64,000 nt of DNA from Laccaria trichodermophora (Eukaryota > Basidiomycota > Agaricomycetes > Agaricales > Hydnangiaceae): NCBI GenBank assembly GCA_018417955.1, contig JACTVC010000030.1:186001-250000 (forward strand). Direction: 5' to 3'. The translations under genes and the position numbers were made by a program. This document shows, in pieces, positions 21,646 through 32,692 of the stretch. Under the pieces are notes generated by a model. That model was given only the letters and a program-made list of their open reading frames with translations, did not search any database and had not been told where the DNA came from. Position 1 is the stretch's first letter. Each line of letters opens with the position of its first letter.

Positions 21646-24600
21646 CTACTTGGCAAATACACGTCGACGATCCTCATTTAACTCAAACAGCTTCGAAAAG
21701 AGATTGAGCGCCCTCTCGCAACGTTCAGCATAGTTACCATTAATCTCCAACAAGCGTTCTTCACCCTCAGCAAGGATAAGTTGATCCTCTGTCCTGAAAC
21801 CATACCTCACCCAGCGGAACAAGCCGCCAGCAACAAACTGAGTGAATGACATTCGAGTTTCACCTGGCTGGATAGGCGTGTTACCGTGCCGAAGAACTGC
21901 CGAAGGAATGAGAATAGTGGAGCTGGGAGGGAATTCAATGATAAGTTTGAGATCGAAGAGAATCATATGACCACCAAGCGTGTAGTCATAGTTGCCAAGC
22001 GCCGTGATCGCGCAAAGACCGTGAGCGACGTTGGCGGAATCGGTATGATCGAGGGTGATTGTATTGGGGCCCAAGTTGAATGTTGATGCAGTGAATATGG
22101 ACTTTTCGAAGTTGTGGATGAAAGTTGGGTCGTGGTCGAATAGTTCGCTTAATAAATTGCGATATTCGTCAAAGAGTTTTGGAGCGTAAATGGCGAAAGC
22201 GCCTAAGGAGGGGACGATCAGATGAAGCATTAGCATTGTAGATCATGGAACTTACATGATTGCCATCCAGCGACGCGCTGAATGGCAGGATTATCCCAGA
22301 GTTCATCAACAAGTCCTTGTTTCGCTTTAGTAAGGCGAAGATTTCCAGGTCTCTATAACGCATGGTTAGTATCGATGTGTTTCAAGTCAAAAATTTGACT
22401 TACTGTCTGCCCACCACCATATGATACACCAGAGGTCACAGGTGTGAAGTCACCGCGTCGATGTTCCTTGTCTCCCTCGGTAAAGATGCCAAGCTGCTCA
22501 CCACAAACACGGATCGCATTCATGGCAGCGGTGGCATCGCGAATGACCTGGTCCCAGTCTTTGCCCTGCGGCCTGCCTGCGAGTGGGACGATGATACAGT
22601 TGGCAACATCAAGCACAACCTTCGGGTTACTGTTGACAATCAGTTAGCGCATCAGGAAAACTCTTCACGTGTGGAAGGTCTGGTGCGTCTGATACGTCTG
22701 ACAGGTGTGGCAAGTTTTTTTGTCAGAAATATTTTTTTCCCATTCTTTCATCACAAAATTTGAAGTAGTCAGATTTTTCTCAGTATTTAATGTATATCAG
22801 AATCTGAACCTCACCAGAACCGCATCATGCACCATTCAATTCGTTCAAGTCCGTTGAAACTCCGACACCTCGATTGAGAAGTCCAACTTGTGACCAAACA
22901 CAAATAGAAACTCTCCTCCTTCCACCACCATCCCCATCACCCTCACCACCGTGCGTGACCGCCGCCTCGCATCATGAGCGCCCACCATGGGCTAAACGAC
23001 ATTTACCCCCCACATCGACCGCTACATCACGCACCGGATGCTCAGCAACAACACCAACACGGCCACGGCGCACCACGTCCTTCACAACGACCACCCCTGC
23101 CGCTGCCACTTCACATCGCCCACCGCCGCCACCGCCCACTACCATGTCAACCACCCACACCCACCTCGGCACACAGCAATCACAATGGCAACAACGGGCC
23201 AATGCCACGTCACCGGCGGTATCAACTAAATAAGCGCCTGACGTGTCGACAACGCATGGCGAAGACTACATGGCACGTCAATAGTCCCCTCCCCAGACGG
23301 CAACAACGCATGCCGTCATTGCCGTCCACGGTAGTGCAGGTGAGCATATTACGTCGTAAGTTCCACCAGCCCCCTCCTCCTTTCTAATAGCCACAACCCA
23401 CTCAGCGGCCACTGTAACACCTGCCAACCACTGCCACGTCACCCCCTCACCCTCTGACAAATGTGATGACGACGCGACACGACGATGACGACAACACACA
23501 ACAACAGCCACATGACGACGAGGAGGGAGACCGACGATGACGACGACGCAATGTGGCAGCGATGGCAGACGACCACAACGACGGTAGACGACGACGATAC
23601 GAAGAACATGCCGACGGACGATGACGGACAACAACGAGGACGCACAAGTGCTGCCACGAAACTGAATGAGGGTTACTGTCGTGTCCATCATTCATGTGTA
23701 GCGTTACCCCCTCTTTTATAAGTCTTCTGGTAGATACGAGTACATCTTTGTAATCCAAGTACTCTTCTAATGACTATTCTATTGCCTGCTGCTGTATAAA
23801 AATTGAAACGGAAGAAAACTTATGAACAGTCTGGTGTGTCTGATCACCTATTGCCAGATCTGTTTATTCTCCCACAAATGCTGTTATGAAGTCAGAATTA
23901 AATTATGAGACAAAAAAGTGTTCTGGCGTCGGGAGGGTATTATGTCGCCACTCACATTCTGACGGTCTGGAAGCGTCTGGCTGGTCTGGCTCCAGACCAG
24001 CCACACAGTTGGAGTTTTCCTGATGCGGGCGTCATGCAGGACGAAATGTGAAATTTACCTCGCATCCCACGTGAGTACGTCAAATCCCCTCCCTTTCAAC
24101 TCATTGACCGTCCACTGAGACTTTTTGGTTGGCTTCTTGCGTAGCGCAATCCAACAATTGTTTGAGACACGTAGCCTTGCGGTATCAAACTTCGTCTTCA
24201 TCCCAGTGATGATGAGACGTTCAGCGGCGGCAAAACGAGGTCGAAAGGCAATGCGATTGGAGTGGAGCAGCTTCTGCTTGGCTTTGGATTCCGAGCGGCG
24301 CAGTCGGCTACGATCCTTCCCGCGAACTTTTTCGATCTTGCCAAGAGGGGCGGCAGTAGTGCGACGTGTAGTGAGACGTGTTTGATATCGAGCATTGAGG
24401 GGTGCTGTGGGTGGAGGTGTGATGGGTGGAGGTGGAGTGTGTGTGAGGAAAGTTGTGACGTCGTCGTCGTCGTCGTCCTCAACGTCGCTGTCTCCGTTGC
24501 CGCTGCGGACATCGTCCCTCTTGAAAGCGCGGAAGAAGAGTTTCGCCATCTCCATGCCACTTGACACGGCATCCAGGAGGCGAGAGAATTTCCGGCTGGA

Positions 24601-24771
24601 TCGCGTCTAAGTAAATGATGTTAGCATGTAGATACAGGGGTGACGCTGCATATACTTACAGTGCGGGGTTCGAAACTCTGTAAACAGTGTCATAAGTATT
24701 TAGTGACGAAAGAGCATGCAAAGAAAACTTACAATGGAGGGGTCGAAGCCCTTGAAGGTGCTTGGTTTCAT
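21646..24771 (-). CDS. TET/JBP-like 2-oxoglutarate/Fe(II) dioxygenase
   Basis: TET/JBP enzymes oxidise 5-methylcytosine or thymine in DNA. Fungal members are known to be expanded in mushrooms and linked to KDZ transposons. Exons run from MKPSTFKGFDPSI (24733-24771), an 18-nt exon (24660-24677) and a basic/acidic region from 24606, to NPKVVLDVANC from 22629 and the catalytic exon ending at 21646. The double-stranded beta-helix shows TFNLGPNTITLDHTD (iron-binding HxD), HMILFDLKLIIEFPP, the distal histidine in SAVLRHGNTPIQ and the arginine in PGETRMSFTQF. The frame is open across all exons. A 1.4-kb element sits in one intron, whose GT and AG remain (GAG/GTAAAT and CAACAG/T). It is the likeliest intact cargo gene. 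The oxidised base cannot be told from sequence. Confidence 0.72.
22649..24026. mobile_element. 1.38-kb non-autonomous element in an intron of the dioxygenase gene
   Basis: Inverted ends GCATCAGGAAAACTC (left) and the complement of GAGTTTTCCTGATGC (right) are followed by GGTCTGG/GTCTGGCTGG-rich arms. The inside is C-rich (CCACCACC), with a hairpin GACGGCAA...TTGCCGTC, the motif TGCAGGTGAGCATA near 23336 and a GACGACGA-rich tract. That order resembles family N1. No target duplication could be fixed. It enlarges the host intron to about 1.4 kb without touching the splice sites. Confidence 0.72.
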
Positions 24772-24789
24772 TTGAACAATAACTAAACA

Positions 24790-26190
24790 GATGTTAGTGA
24801 AGCTCGAGATACTATAAATGAGCGAAGCGGGGAGAGAACGGAGGAGCGGGGTCGGGAACAAGCGAGAATGAGCAACAAAAAACAAAGGGCTCAGAGAATG
24901 GATGCGCGGGATCGAAAACGAGCAACGGACAAGCAAAGGGGAGAGAGAATGGACGAAATGGGCGCAACGGCGTTCGAAATGGGCGCAAAAATGTTTGCAT
25001 GAGCAAACGAGATCGAAAACAAGCGAACGGGGGAGGGAACGGATACATGGGCTCGCAAAGAAGCCCAAAAACGTTGTATGGGCGAAAGAAAACGTATACG
25101 CGGGCTCATAAACAAGCACGAAGGCGTCGTATGGGCGTAGGAACAAATACGTGGGCTGTATCGGATCGAAAACGAGTGAAGGGAGAGAGGGAACGGATCC
25201 GCGGGCTCCGCCAAAACGTTCCAGTGAGTGCAAAAAGTCGTTAATGGGCGTGACAACGAGTGAAGGGGGGATAGGGATGGCGAATGTGGAAGAAAAGGAA
25301 GGGATGGGCATGAAAACGCGTCAAGGGGGCAGAGAATGGGTGAAGGTGAATGACAATGACTCGAAAGCTTGGAAAAGGGACAGAAATGAGTAAGGGGGGG
25401 GTAGAACAGATTAACGGGGGCCAAAACGAGCAGTAAAGGTGTCCACATGGGTGGAGCGAAGTCACCAGGGTGCGCATGGGTGACGCTCCACTGCATGACG
25501 ACGAAGGTGACGGACAGCAGAGGAATGGGGGCGCAAACCAGCGAAGACGTCCACGCGCGTGTACCCGGGTGTGGTGAAGTCACCAGGGTGCGCATGGGTG
25601 GCGCTCCACTGCATGAAACTCGCAGCCACAAAAGAGGGGAATGATCTGCCAGTGTGCGCTTGGGTGACGCTCGCCTGCACAGACAATCTGAAAGGGTTCG
25701 GATGGGGCGACGTACCTTTTGCGAAGTATTTGGTGGTAGGCAGGAGGAAAGAAAGGGGGCCTCATCGTGCTTTAAATGCTGGAGAGACTATATGGCAGGT
25801 GGGCGAGAAGTTGAGAATGAGAAAAGATGAACGATGCGGGTGTCTTGATCGGATCGGCGTGAACGCGTGAACATCATCCCCGCGGTGATCGTGAACTTTG
25901 CGCGTGAATGCGTGAACATGTGGGCCGCAGATATCGTGAACTTCGCGTGAATTCGACGTGAACCCAACGTGAACCTGACGTGAACCTGACATGAATCCGA
26001 CGTGAACATCGTGCAAACCTCTGAGAAACACCCCATTGAGCCTGTAAACGTTAAACGGGGTCAGAAGCGCCATTGTAAAACAATTTTGAACCTCCCGTGT
26101 GAATGTGTGAACATCTTAACCGCGGCTATTGTGAACTTCGCATGAATTTGATGTGAACGTGACGTGAACGTTGCACAAACTTCTTGAATT
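24790..26190. repeat. Purine-rich low-complexity stretch with GTGAAC repeats
   Basis: 24790-25430 is made of degenerate GGGCGNAAANACG/ACGAGTGAAGGG-type units. A block CACCAGGGTGCGCATGGGTG is repeated at 25467 and 25580. From 25858 to 26175 the motif CGTGAAC recurs at 11-12 bp spacing in three related blocks. Open frames here are of the repeat type and none looks like a gene. It separates the dioxygenase gene from the next gene and may be a regulatory or subterminal array. Confidence 0.6.
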
Positions 26191-26223
26191 TGTCAATCGA
26201 GTTAAGAAGTTGCTATTCTAGTT

Positions 26224-26518
26224 ACAATAAAGCTACTGATATACCATGAATACTTACATTATAAACCTTCCTCAAAATTTGCAAGTGTGCGAGGCAGATG
26301 CCAACACTGTTTGTTCACATTTCGCATGAACTTGATGCGCAAACTTATTAGAAACATCGCCTCTAACCAGGGAGCATTACTTGTTCAAGGTAAGAACTTC
26401 TTGCCACTCTCGATACAATAAACCTATTGAGATACCGTAAATACTTATATTATATACCTTCCTTGAAGTTTGCAAGTGTGAGAGACACATGTCAACGCTA
26501 TTTGTTCACGTTTCGCTT
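26224..26518. repeat. Direct repeat of about 105 bp
   Basis: 26224-26327 and 26412-26518 share the order CAATAAA, GATATACC or GATACCGTAAATACTTA, CCTTCC, TTTGCAAGTGTG and TTTGTTCAC, with about 80 per cent identity, 188 bp apart. They lie just upstream of the gene at 26570 and may be duplicated promoter DNA. Confidence 0.6.
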
Positions 26519-26569
26519 CGACTTCCAACTATTTTCAACCCATTATCTCCGCATTACATTTCATTCTCC

Positions 26570-27429
26570 ATGGGTTGCACCCGAACCTCATCTGAAACTA
26601 AAAGCAAAAGAAACAAGACTGCTTCCAGTGTAGCAGGAAATGATAAACTAACGAGAGACCAACGTTATTACAGAAGGTTGTTCAAACATTCTTACAATTG
26701 CTGACGGTTCACACTTTCTTTTTTCACAGTCACCCAGAGCTGAGGGAGAAATCAAAACTCCGAATGAGAGAGAAGCGAGAGAAGGAGTACATTTAATTTG
26801 GTCCTTCAATCAATGCCATGTACTGACCTGAAATTAGAAAGGCGAACAAGTTACTTAATTTAAATCTGTCCACCACACACACTGTCAAGGACGTTGTTCT
26901 ACCACCGGTCAACCGTAACCAGGAACTCTCTTCAGAGGAGTTTGATATAACGGAATTTTCTCGATTCTGCGAAATCCGTGATCGCGTACGTGCTTGGGCC
27001 TTGCCCTGGGGTGGAAGTTGGGCCTGGCACCACAAACTCGATTCCGAATATCAAAAAGCTACCAAGGAAGATAGGCTTGAGCATTGGGTTGGAGAGATGC
27101 TAAATTATGCTGACATCGGTCAGGAATTAATGGAGGACCTCTCAAGCATGGAAGGCCATCTCCCAAATTCTGATTGGCAAATAAGGGAATTGTGGAGAAT
27201 TGAAGTAGAATTGCTTCGCATTATCACACAGGGTTTGGCAGCTCTTGAGGTGCGCATAAATTTATTGGGCGGCACGGTGCATGGCCTCTTGTCAGATTAT
27301 CAATGGTTACGCAGAAAGGAGGAAGATGAGGGCCAGGGAGAGGACAGCCAGGATGAGGGGGAGGAGGGCAAGGACAACCAGGATGAGGGTGAAGGTGAGG
27401 GCTTTGAGGACGGGAATGAGAGTAGATAG
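26570..27429 (+). CDS. Unrecognised 251-aa protein, basic N-terminus, acidic C-terminus
   Basis: Exons 26570-26676, 26730-26786 and 26838-27429 join in frame over two short introns. The N-terminus is rich in K and R, with QRYYRSHPELREKSKLRMRE, a motif I associate with many mushroom-specific proteins; it could be a DNA-binding or coiled-coil segment. The middle (WALPWGGSWAWHHKL to LLSDYQWLRRKEED) is helical. The last 35 residues are a GEDSQDEGEEGKDNQDEGE-type acidic tail. No catalytic motif is visible. It lies inside the KDZ element, tail-to-tail with the gene at 27523. A nuclear accessory role is conceivable but not shown. Confidence 0.62.
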
Positions 27430-27522
27430 ATCATTATACGCAACATCTGGAATCAAGGTTGAGAGCATGCAAAATTCAATTTGACAAACTTCGAAAGATA
27501 AAATTGATGAATTGTTAATACG

Positions 27523-28344
27523 CTAGTGGTCCACAATATTGACAGGATCGTTGGGAGTGATTACACGACGAGTGGTAGCTACCGTGACTTCAACAACACT
27601 TCCGGCTAGGACGGCAGCCTGGTATGCTGCTAGGGCACGATGCATATCTGAAAATCGCTGCACTGTTCCACCTGGGGTGCCAGTAGAGTTTCCACTAAGG
27701 TGATACCTACCAATATTTATATTAGATATCAAAGAATATGTGGAAAATAGAAATATTACGCACGCGCCGCGATAGACACCTGGTGCCCGGCCCACAGTAA
27801 CTGCATACCAGTGGTGGTCCTCAGTAGCAGGATCAGCAATCAAAGGGGTTGCACTTTCTCCTGCTGTGGAAGTGCCACCAGCTGCGTTCTCAATGGATTC
27901 TGAAAGTGAAGCGTTAAATTGAAATGAGAGCATTGAAGGCGGCAACCGTACCATTAGCTCCAATGACCTGATAATCAGAAAGAGAATCGTCCGGTAAGGT
28001 AGCAAGGGCTTTTGCATAGAAATTAGAGATAGCATGTCAGATAAAATAACAACGAACCCTGTGTGACCTCTGCGATTGTGTTGAGTCCTTCTTGAGTAAG
28101 GGGGTCAGGTATCATATCTAGCTTCGATGAGTATCTGAATATCCACAATGAAACAGAAAATGCGCCATACGCCTTGTAGCTGAATAGATGAATGAGATTA
28201 TAAGCATCAAAAAGGCAAACCAGAATACTAACCTCTCTCAAAACGTACAACCAGTCTAGCCATTGACGCTGCAGCTTCTAAAGCGGTCAAGCAGGAGCAG
28301 CAAGGCTCGTTCTGGGCCGCTTGCTGCAGGGGGATGTCAGACAT
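27523..28344 (-). CDS. Protein with RNase H1 N-terminal / caulimovirus viroplasmin-like domain
   Basis: The C-terminal exons read WYAVTVGRAPGVYRGA, then after an intron YHLSGNSTGTPGG and RFSDMHRALAAYQAA. This is the pattern of the small RNase H1 N-terminal fold, which binds RNA/DNA hybrids in other proteins (YAVxxGRxxGVY, then a G-rich turn and a helix). A serine/alanine-rich linker precedes it, and the start MSDIPLQQAA is probably at 28344. Exon 1 to exon 2 phase does not close cleanly by eye, so the 5' structure is uncertain. No RNase H catalytic domain follows. It is one of the KDZ cargo genes. Confidence 0.6.
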
Positions 28345-29043
28345 GGAAGGGTTGGGAATGAAAAGTGATGAAGAGGAATAAATTCTATACATCGCTTGTT
28401 ATTGACATTAGTTTGGCAGAATTGCCAAGGACGTGATCTACAATTTATCCAAATGCGCAGTGCACACATGGTTTATCCGCATGTGCAGTGCACTCAAGGT
28501 ACATAAGAAATTGGGGTGCACGCATATAGAATGTAACCGAACCTCAGATAGAAATGCCAAGGATACAATTTATCCAAATGCGTAGTTCACACATGATTTA
28601 TCCACATGTGCAGTGCCCTTAAGATACATAAGAAATTGAGATGCATGCAATAGGTAGCGAGGAGACGGTGTGCCTAAAATAGAATATGATCAGTTTCCAA
28701 ATTTATCTTAGTGTTTGCTGGAGAGTCAAACCACCGGGACGGAAGTTTATACTGAGGTGGAAGTTTGTGGTGTAGAATATCTATGCAATAGATCTAGAGT
28801 GATAATTGGTATCTGGAAGAGTTGAAGAAATGGAGATGTGAAGAATGGGGAAAGATAAGAGGAGATTTGAAATTGTATACGAAAGGGCTTACTGGAGATC
28901 AAAACGAAAATATGGAAAGATATTTGTCTGATGTACTGAAAATAATCAGCATGGTGGAAGGAGAGAAATCACCCGCCTTGAATTATATCCGTCAGTTCGA
29001 CCTCTGTCACTTCACCTCGTCATTGAATTCTTTGCCGTCCATC
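28345..29043. other. Intergenic stretch with a 128-bp-spaced direct repeat
   Basis: CAATTTATCCAAATGCG...CACATGNTTTATCC...TACATAAGAAATTG occurs at 28439-28520 and again at 28567-28640. The copies are about 85 per cent alike. The rest is AT-rich, with no gene seen, and probably includes the promoter of the gene at 29044. Confidence 0.55.
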
Positions 29044-32000
29044 ATGGGAAAATCTTCTATAACCGATGAGCAAAAGAAATGGCTCGAATCCCATATTCCA
29101 GCGTTCACTGAAGCGCAGAAGAAATCAACGGTCGCGCGCTTTCACTCACACATCACTGAAGGCTGGTTTGAGAAATATCCTGAACGCAATGCTCTCTTTC
29201 CAACAGCGGCCGGTGAGCCGTCAGCAGTTCTTACCCCACCACAGGAGGATGAACTTCGTGATGCCATAAAGGCTAGAAAGAAAGTAAGTAAAATTTCATT
29301 GCGGTACTAGAATTCACTTAACTTATGCCCCTTTTAGCAACTCAGAAATTGGTTCAACTGGAACGCTCGGGGATACAAGCGCTCCTCTGATAGCTCTGTA
29401 TTTTCAAATATGTTGATGCAGAGCTTAGTGAAGAACAAGCGCTCCCGGAATTTGAACGCGGCCGAAATTTATGGCAAGTTGTATGCAGAGAAGGTTCGAG
29501 AGGCGGTCAGTGCAGCCAAGGCTGACCAATCTGGAGGGAAACTTTCTCAAGGTGAGTATTTTATTGCAATGTTTAATTAACAAACGGTCTGATCAGCATT
29601 ACCAGGAGAGCACCTTATTCTCTTCAAGAGTGTAAGGGCTACTCTATTTAGCGCTGAGTCGGAAGAGGTGAAGGCTGAAGTAGCTGCTGAGTGTCTCAAG
29701 CAGAAGGGCGGTCAGGACTCTGAGGATGGTAAAGAAGGTGACGGCGTGGACGACAGTTGTGAGGTAGAGAAAAATCCTGAGGATTTCCAAAAGTAGGCGA
29801 TTTAGCGCACTGTAATTGCGAGTATTTTAATTTGATGCTGTTGCATCCTCTTAGGGCAATAGATGAACTGCCCGATGTCCTCGACAAGATTTTTAACTGC
29901 TTGTGCGCATCGACTGGCTGGGCATTTTTTATTGGATGCGCTGGTCCACTTCCAAAAGCTGGAGGGACAGTATATCAACATGAGTCTGTCATTCTCTTGT
30001 TTTCTTCAACGTTATTTTATTAATCACCCCTTTCATAGCTACTACTTTGGGCCAAAGAGCGATGGCGGCAGAGACTTCCATGAAGCTTACACAGGATTTA
30101 AAAAAGGCTTCACCCTGCCATTTTCGCAATTTGTTCGAAATGCTTTTCGTAAGTACCGTTAGAATTTCTTTGTGTATGTTTGACTCAAAACTGTTTCAGC
30201 ACCAGAAGTCTGTCAGGAAAGAGCTTTCAGCTTCGCGGGAGCGGGACGTCCTATCCTCGATAATGACATAGCCGAAACCCAACCTATCCTTGATAGTGAC
30301 GTAGCCAAAACCCTGATCGCCATGCCAAGATCTGAATCGCCTTCCATTGAAATGATGCCATCAATCGGGCCTGACCTCCGTGAAAGTTCTGGGCCTTCTT
30401 TGGAACCTGACTCGTCACTATTACCAACGTCGAGCGCACTGCCGCTGGACGCTCCCCCGGTTCTTGACAGCTCATCTCTGGCCACTCCTGCTCATTCTCC
30501 ACGAAAACAAGCCCTCGATCGATACCGCTCAGGCCAGACTCTCGAAGCTCCTGGCGATGATATTTCCCTCAGCACTGGCAGTGCCTGGAACGACAATCAA
30601 GATGGAGGGTTGGATGCTGCTTTTGGAGGAACAGTCTCGACTGATTCTATTGAAGGGAGTGAGAAGAGATTTCCAATGTCAGGTGGGTCATCAGTGGAGG
30701 TGAACGGCTTACCATTGGCTCCAGGTGCGCCATCATCGCCTATCTCGCATGCCTTCGCCCGAATGGATCAATCACTCTTCGCTCAAAGGCGAACTCCTCC
30801 TCCTCCTGCTTCCTCACCTTCTCCCCTTCGTGATCCCTTCATCGATCCTCTCCTTTATATGGAGAATATGGGGAAACCAGCATCAACTGCTGGGATTTTA
30901 TTAGCATCAGCACCTGGGTTTGTGTTTCAGAGAACACCTCCCCGACGCGAGCCTTTAGCTGTCACGACACAGGAGAGGAGCGACCTCAACAACCCATTTG
31001 CAACCCTCGCATCCGATCCCCGTGTTTTTGGCCGTGCCCCAATCAATCCGTTCACATTGGGTCGCACTGTCAATCCATCTAGCGCATCACCTCCCAAAAC
31101 CCCTTTACCTTCAGCGCCAGCCTCCGCACTTACCCCTACTCCACCTCCTTCATCCCCCCCTTCTTCAGCACCACTCGAGTTCACGTTGGGTCGCACTGTC
31201 AATCCGTCTAGCGCATCACCTCCCAAAACCCCTTTACCTTTGGCGCCAGCCTCCGCACTTACCCCTACTCCACCTCCTTCATCCCCCCCTTCTTCAGCAC
31301 CACTCGAGTTCACGTTGGGTCGCACTGTCAATCCGTCTAGCGCATCACCTCCCAAAACCCCTTTACCTTTGGCGCCAGCCTCCGCACTTACCCCTACTCC
31401 ACCTCCTTCATCCCCCCTTCTTCAGCACCACTCAATTTAGAGGCTTCCACTACGGTTAACTACACCATCCATGGTGCAGCCATCAACGCCGATTTGGCAT
31501 CCTCAGACAGTGCAACCCAAGAACATCGTCAGATTCGACCACGACCACGACCACGACCCATCAAGAAGCCTGGCGTCAATGCCTCTCTTCTCTCCGGTGG
31601 TGGTGATGCTTGCAATGGCGATACAGAATCTGCTCCCGGCACAACCACTCACACACCTATATCTGCCAGTGCTAACACTGCTCCTTCCAGTAGCACCGAT
31701 GCGACACCTTCCAACAATATGACCCCCGCACCTCCCCTGGGTGATGGCCCAAGCGATAAGGAAAATCACGCACCTTTGACTGAGCTGACCCGCTATGAGA
31801 AAGCAGCTCTTACTAGGGCTCGCAAAAAACGCGAGGCGGAAGAAGCACTAGGTAACGGAAAGGGGGTCAGTGAGAAGGGGTCTAAGGGGTCAGGAAAGAA
31901 GCGAAAGGAGCCAGAGGGCGGTAAGGAGCCAGAGGGCAGTCATAAGTCTCGAAGTGGCCGTGAAGTTAGGAAGCCAAATTATTGGGTACCAGAGGGATGA
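29044..32000 (+). pseudogene. Basidiomycete-expanded protein family member with proline-rich repeats; frameshifted
   Basis: Function is unknown. The exons read MGKSSITDEQKKWLESHIPA; LTPPQEDELRDAIKARKKQL; RNWFNWN; ALPGEHLILFKSV; AIDELPDVLDKIFN with GWAFFIGCAGPLPKAGG; YYFGPKSDGG; and PFSQFVRNAFPPEVCQERA. Introns are at 29284-29337, 29552-29596, 29793-29854 and two more. A long disordered tail holds three copies of a 43-residue unit (FTLGRTVNPSSASPPKTPLP...). In the third copy a C run has six Cs (31412-31417) against seven in the other two. This shifts the frame to a stop at 31440; the original frame continues to RKPNYWVPEG at 32000. The gap could be a real lesion or a homopolymer sequencing error. 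The same family appears at 61141-63720. Confidence 0.68.
31051..31440 (+). repeat. Three 129-bp coding repeats
   Basis: Units start at about 31051, 31180 and 31309. They are over 97 per cent identical and encode a proline/serine-rich 43-residue segment. The third unit carries the one-base shorter C run. Confidence 0.9.
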
Positions 32001-32133
32001 ATTTATGAGTACCGCTATTGTATTTGCACCATAAAATATATATAGCCTGTGTTCATAAAATTTGGAGCTAGTCTGGATTTCTGAGAGAGCCCTTGGTCTC
32101 GAATGGTTGAGGCACATAAAGAAATATCATTTT

Positions 32134-32224
32134 AAAAAAAACTCAACAGTCAAGAATCGAACCCAGAGCATTCTCATACACATAAGACTGACAATGCCAA
32201 ACAATCCACTCAACCATATGACTG
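32134..32224 (-). ncRNA. tRNA-like pol III unit or SINE fragment
   Basis: Read on the minus strand, an A-box-like TGGTTGAGTGG and a B-box-like GGTTCGATTC lie about 42 bp apart. The ends CAGTCA and TGACTG can pair. A run of seven Ts follows six bases later (plus-strand A run at about 32134-32141). The T arm does not pair well, so it is not a normal tRNA. It is likely a SINE head or a decayed tRNA. Confidence 0.38.
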
Positions 32225-32418
32225 ATATAAGAATAGAAATATTAAGAATATACCAGCACCAGTCCTCCTTGAGACTTTTCATTCAAAGTCCTTTGCTTTT
32301 TTCGAAGTCTTCTCTCATTGATTGATATATAATTCAGTGCCAGCTCAATTAGTCAAAAAATACCTTCAAACACGCTAACCCTAACAAAAAAAAATGTATG
32401 TCAAATAAATAGCTGCCA

Positions 32419-32692
32419 AAAGCCCACCATCTGATCCTGCCAATCCAAGAGGAGGTGTGCCCGCCATGCCGCCATCTGTTACCAATGCCGCTATTCTACC
32501 CAAAGGGGGGATTTTAAATGAATAGCCCGCCATCTGATCCCGCCATGCCGACATCTGTTACCAATGCCGCTATTCTACCCAAAGGGGGAATTTTAAATGA
32601 ATAGCCCGCCATCTGATCCTGCCAATCCAAGAGGAGGTGTGCCTGCCATGCCGCCATCTATTACCAATGCTGCTGATCTACCCAAAGGGGGA
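32419..32692. repeat. Three tandem units of about 80-103 bp near the right KDZ end
   Basis: Each unit contains CCGCCATCTGATC, GCCATGCCG.CATCT, ACCAATGC and CTACCCAAAGGGGG. The middle unit lacks the AATCCAAGAGGAGGTGTG segment. The array lies 170 bp inside the right terminus of the KDZ element, where subterminal repeats are expected. 32001-32418 and 32693-32790 show no gene. Confidence 0.75.

Noticed and set aside
22974..23691. Overlapping long frames on both strands in the intron element
   Set aside because: They are low-complexity GACGACGA and CCACCACC tracts without motifs; the host exons lie outside.
24790..25640. Several overlapping minus-strand frames rich in S, P and F
   Set aside because: They arise from repeated purine-rich units, and no splice or domain pattern supports a gene.
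30927..31355. Gly/Ala/Glu-rich minus-strand frame
   Set aside because: It is the shadow of the three 129-bp proline-rich repeats on the plus strand.
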